Assembly (NCBI GenBank): GCA_002451175.1
Contig: DKBI01000185.1
Span: 1,847 to 7,612, forward strand
DNA length: 5,766 bases
DNA from: Betaproteobacteria bacterium UBA6904
GTDB lineage: Bacteria; Pseudomonadota; Gammaproteobacteria; Burkholderiales; SG8-39
Direction of reading: 5' to 3'
Shown here: piece after piece, positions 4,099 to 5,766 of the stretch
Layout: every line of letters starts with the position of its first letter
How positions within the stretch are numbered: the first letter of the stretch is position 1
Position numbers and translations under genes: made by a program
The notes under the pieces: model-generated
The model's input: the letters and a program-made list of their open reading frames with translations, nothing else
Told to the model about the DNA's origin: nothing
Databases searched by the model: none

Positions 4099-5766
4099 CT
4101 ACTCGCAGTAGATCTCGGCGTCCTTGCGGCGGTACCAATGCCAGGTGCCGACCACGCAGCTCAGGTAGAACGCGATGAACACGTACCACGCGGCGTGCGG
4201 GCTGCCGGTCGCCTGCAGCGAGATGCCGACCACCACCGGGATGAAGAACAGGCCGAACGCCGCGATGGCCGCGGTGAAACCTAGCGCGACCGACGCCTCG
4301 ATTTCGCCCTCGCGCTTGGCCTTCGCCATCGCCTCTTCGCCCTGACCCTTCGCCCAGAGCTGGTGCAGGGTCATGAACACCGTCGGCACCATGCGGAACA
4401 CCGAGCCGTTGCCGATGCCGGTGGTGAGGAACAGCACCATGAACGCGGCGAAGAACGATCCGGCGGCGCCGGGGTCCGACCCGCCGGGCAGGAACGCGAG
4501 CACCGCGATCGACGCGAGGAACATGACGACGAAATTCCAGAACGTCACGCGCCCGCCCCCCACGCGGTCGGAGAGCCAGCCGCCGAACGGCCGGACGAGC
4601 GCGCCGATGAGCGGCCCGACGAACGCGTACTTGAGCAGCCCGGAGTCCGCGAACTGCGTCGCGAGCAGCGTCGGGAACGCCGCCGCGAAACCGATGAACG
4701 AGCCGAACGTTCCGCCGTACAGCCAGCCGAGCATCCAGGAATGCTTGCGCCGGAAGATCGCCGCCTGCTCGCGGAAGGTGGCGCGCACGCCGCGGATGTT
4801 GTTCATGCCGAGCCAGGCGCAGACGGTGGCGAGCAGGATGAACGGCACCCAGATGAAGGCCGCGTTCTGCAGCCACACCTGGCCGATCGCCGGGTCGCTG
4901 TAGGTCTGCGCGCTGCCGCCCCAGAAGGCGAGCGCCCCGCCGTAGATGCTGACCGGCACCACGGCCTGCATCACGCCGACGCCCAGGTTGCCCGCGCCCG
5001 CGTTCCAGCCGAGCGCCGTGCCGTGCATGCGCTTCGGGAAGAAGAAGCTGATGTTCGCCATGCTCGCCGAGAAGTTGCCGCCGCCGAGGCCGCACAGCAG
5101 CGCGATGGCGACGAACACGGTGTAGCTCGTCTCCGGGTTCTGCACGGCGAGCGCCATCCAGATCGTCGGCAGCGCCAGCGTCGCCGTGCTGAAGACGACG
5201 AAGTTGCGTCCGCCGAAGATCGGCACGACGAAGGAATAGGCGAGGCGCAGCACGGAGCCCGACAGCCCGGGCAGCGCCGCGAGCCAGAAGAGCTGGCTGG
5301 TCGAGAACTGGAAGCCGATCTTCGGCAGCTCGATGACCACCACGCTCCAGAGGATCCACACCGCGAACGACAGGAACAGCGCGGGCATCGAGAACGCGAG
5401 GTTGCGCAGCGCGATGCGCCGGCCGACGCTCTGCCAGAAGCCTGCGTCGTCCGGCCTCCAGTCCACCAGCCACGAGCCGCGCGCCGCGCGCGCATCCAGC
5501 ACGTGCCCCTGCACCATCTGGTCGCGGAGCGCCGCGTCCTTCTCGAGGATCTCCTCGCGCTCGCTGCGCTCGGCCGCCCACGTCCAGATCATCACCCCGG
5601 CCAGCACGGCGTACATGATCATGAACGCGCTCGAGCGCACGTTGGTCGCATCCGCCGCGATGCCGAAGATGATCGGCAGCGTGAACCCGCCCAGGCCGCC
5701 GATCACGCCGACGAGACCGCCGACCGACCCCATGTTGTCCGGGTAGTGGTCGGCGAGGCTGCGGTA
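4099..5766 (-). CDS. narK: Fused NarK1-NarK2 nitrate/nitrite transporter, 5' end missing (right window edge)
   Basis: C-terminal 555 residues of a double-module MFS transporter in the inner membrane. The open frame enters from the right edge as YRSLADHYPDNMGSVGGLVG, so the ATG at 5733 is an internal methionine. Fragment residues 1-65 (two helices, GGLVGVIGGLGGFTLPIIFG and AFMIMYAVLAGVMIWTW) look like the last two helices of a NarK1-type module. A charged linker (about 66-100) leads to a complete NarK2-type module beginning at VDWRPDD. That module has R174 (GSVLRLAYSF, matching E. coli R89), the signature GGGNFSASMANISFFFPK and LGWNAGAGNLGV, R392 in TM8 (IGALVRPFGG, matching R305), and the second signature GFTAAIAAFGLFFIP. 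The module is about 455 residues long, close to E. coli NarK (463). Fused NarK1-NarK2 proteins are known in Paracoccus denitrificans, where the first half is thought to run nitrate/proton symport and the second nitrate/nitrite exchange. The gene ends in TAG at 4101-4099, convergent with narL. Promoter and start are outside the window. Confidence 0.92.
   Translation of the reverse strand, partial: YRSLADHYPDNMGSVGGLVGVIGGLGGFTLPIIFGIAADATNVRSSAFMIMYAVLAGVMIWTWAAERSEREEILEKDAALRDQMVQGHVLDARAARGSWLVDWRPDDAGFWQSVGRRIALRNLAFSMPALFLSFAVWILWSVVVIELPKIGFQFSTSQLFWLAALPGLSGSVLRLAYSFVVPIFGGRNFVVFSTATLALPTIWMALAVQNPETSYTVFVAIALLCGLGGGNFSASMANISFFFPKRMHGTALGWNAGAGNLGVGVMQAVVPVSIYGGALAFWGGSAQTYSDPAIGQVWLQNAAFIWVPFILLATVCAWLGMNNIRGVRATFREQAAIFRRKHSWMLGWLYGGTFGSFIGFAAAFPTLLATQFADSGLLKYAFVGPLIGALVRPFGGWLSDRVGGGRVTFWNFVVMFLASIAVLAFLPGGSDPGAAGSFFAAFMVLFLTTGIGNGSVFRMVPTVFMTLHQLWAKGQGEEAMAKAKREGEIEASVALGFTAAIAAFGLFFIPVVVGISLQATGSPHAAWYVFIAFYLSCVVGTWHWYRRKDAEIYCE

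Noticed and set aside
4037..5581. Second minus-strand open frame of 514 codons overlapping the narK fusion, and the plus-strand frames opposite it
   Set aside because: These overlap fully with a transporter carrying intact NarK motifs, and their translations show no membrane or domain pattern.
4099..5733. A complete 544-residue NarK starting at the ATG at 5733
   Set aside because: The frame stays open to the window edge, and the residues before this methionine (HYPDN) continue the NarK1-type helix context. The methionine is internal and the gene is cut by the window.

Overview
This window is a piece of a nitrate-respiration regulation and transport locus from a GC-rich bacterium. The strong G/C bias at third codon positions, the narXL pair and the fused NarK1-NarK2 transporter fit a denitrifying or nitrate-respiring proteobacterium, most likely a betaproteobacterium or a high-GC gammaproteobacterium. 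That placement is inference from gene content and composition.

Layout from left to right. (1) Positions 1-1205, minus strand: the first 401 codons of a NarK-family nitrate/nitrite transporter, cut off by the left edge. It carries an extra pair of predicted membrane helices between TM6 and TM7. (2) Positions 1206-1516: a 311-base divergent control region. It holds a good ribosome binding site for narK, several NarL-type heptamers (including one near-consensus 7-2-7 pair), two perfect GC-rich palindromes, and a plausible sigma70 promoter for narX. (3) Positions 1517-3394, plus strand: narX, a complete nitrate/nitrite sensor kinase. (4) Positions 3391-4050, plus strand: narL, its response regulator, overlapping narX by four bases (ATGA). 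(5) Positions 4051-4098: a short convergent gap with a perfect hairpin, probably a terminator for both strands. (6) Positions 4099-5766, minus strand: the C-terminal 555 residues of a fused NarK1-NarK2 transporter, whose start lies beyond the right edge.

How the genes fit together: NarX senses periplasmic nitrate (and perhaps nitrite) through its P-box and phosphorylates NarL. NarL has the same recognition-helix residues as the E. coli protein, so it should bind TACYNMT heptamers, which are present between narX and the divergent narK. The transporters bring nitrate to the cytoplasmic face of the membrane for the NarGHI reductase and export nitrite; narGHJI is not in this window but would be expected nearby.

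The genes belong to known families and I see no sign of a wholly new system. The points worth a second look are the architecture of the control region, the helix insertion in the left NarK, the non-standard P-box and cysteine cluster of NarX, and the loss of one acidic-pocket aspartate in NarL.
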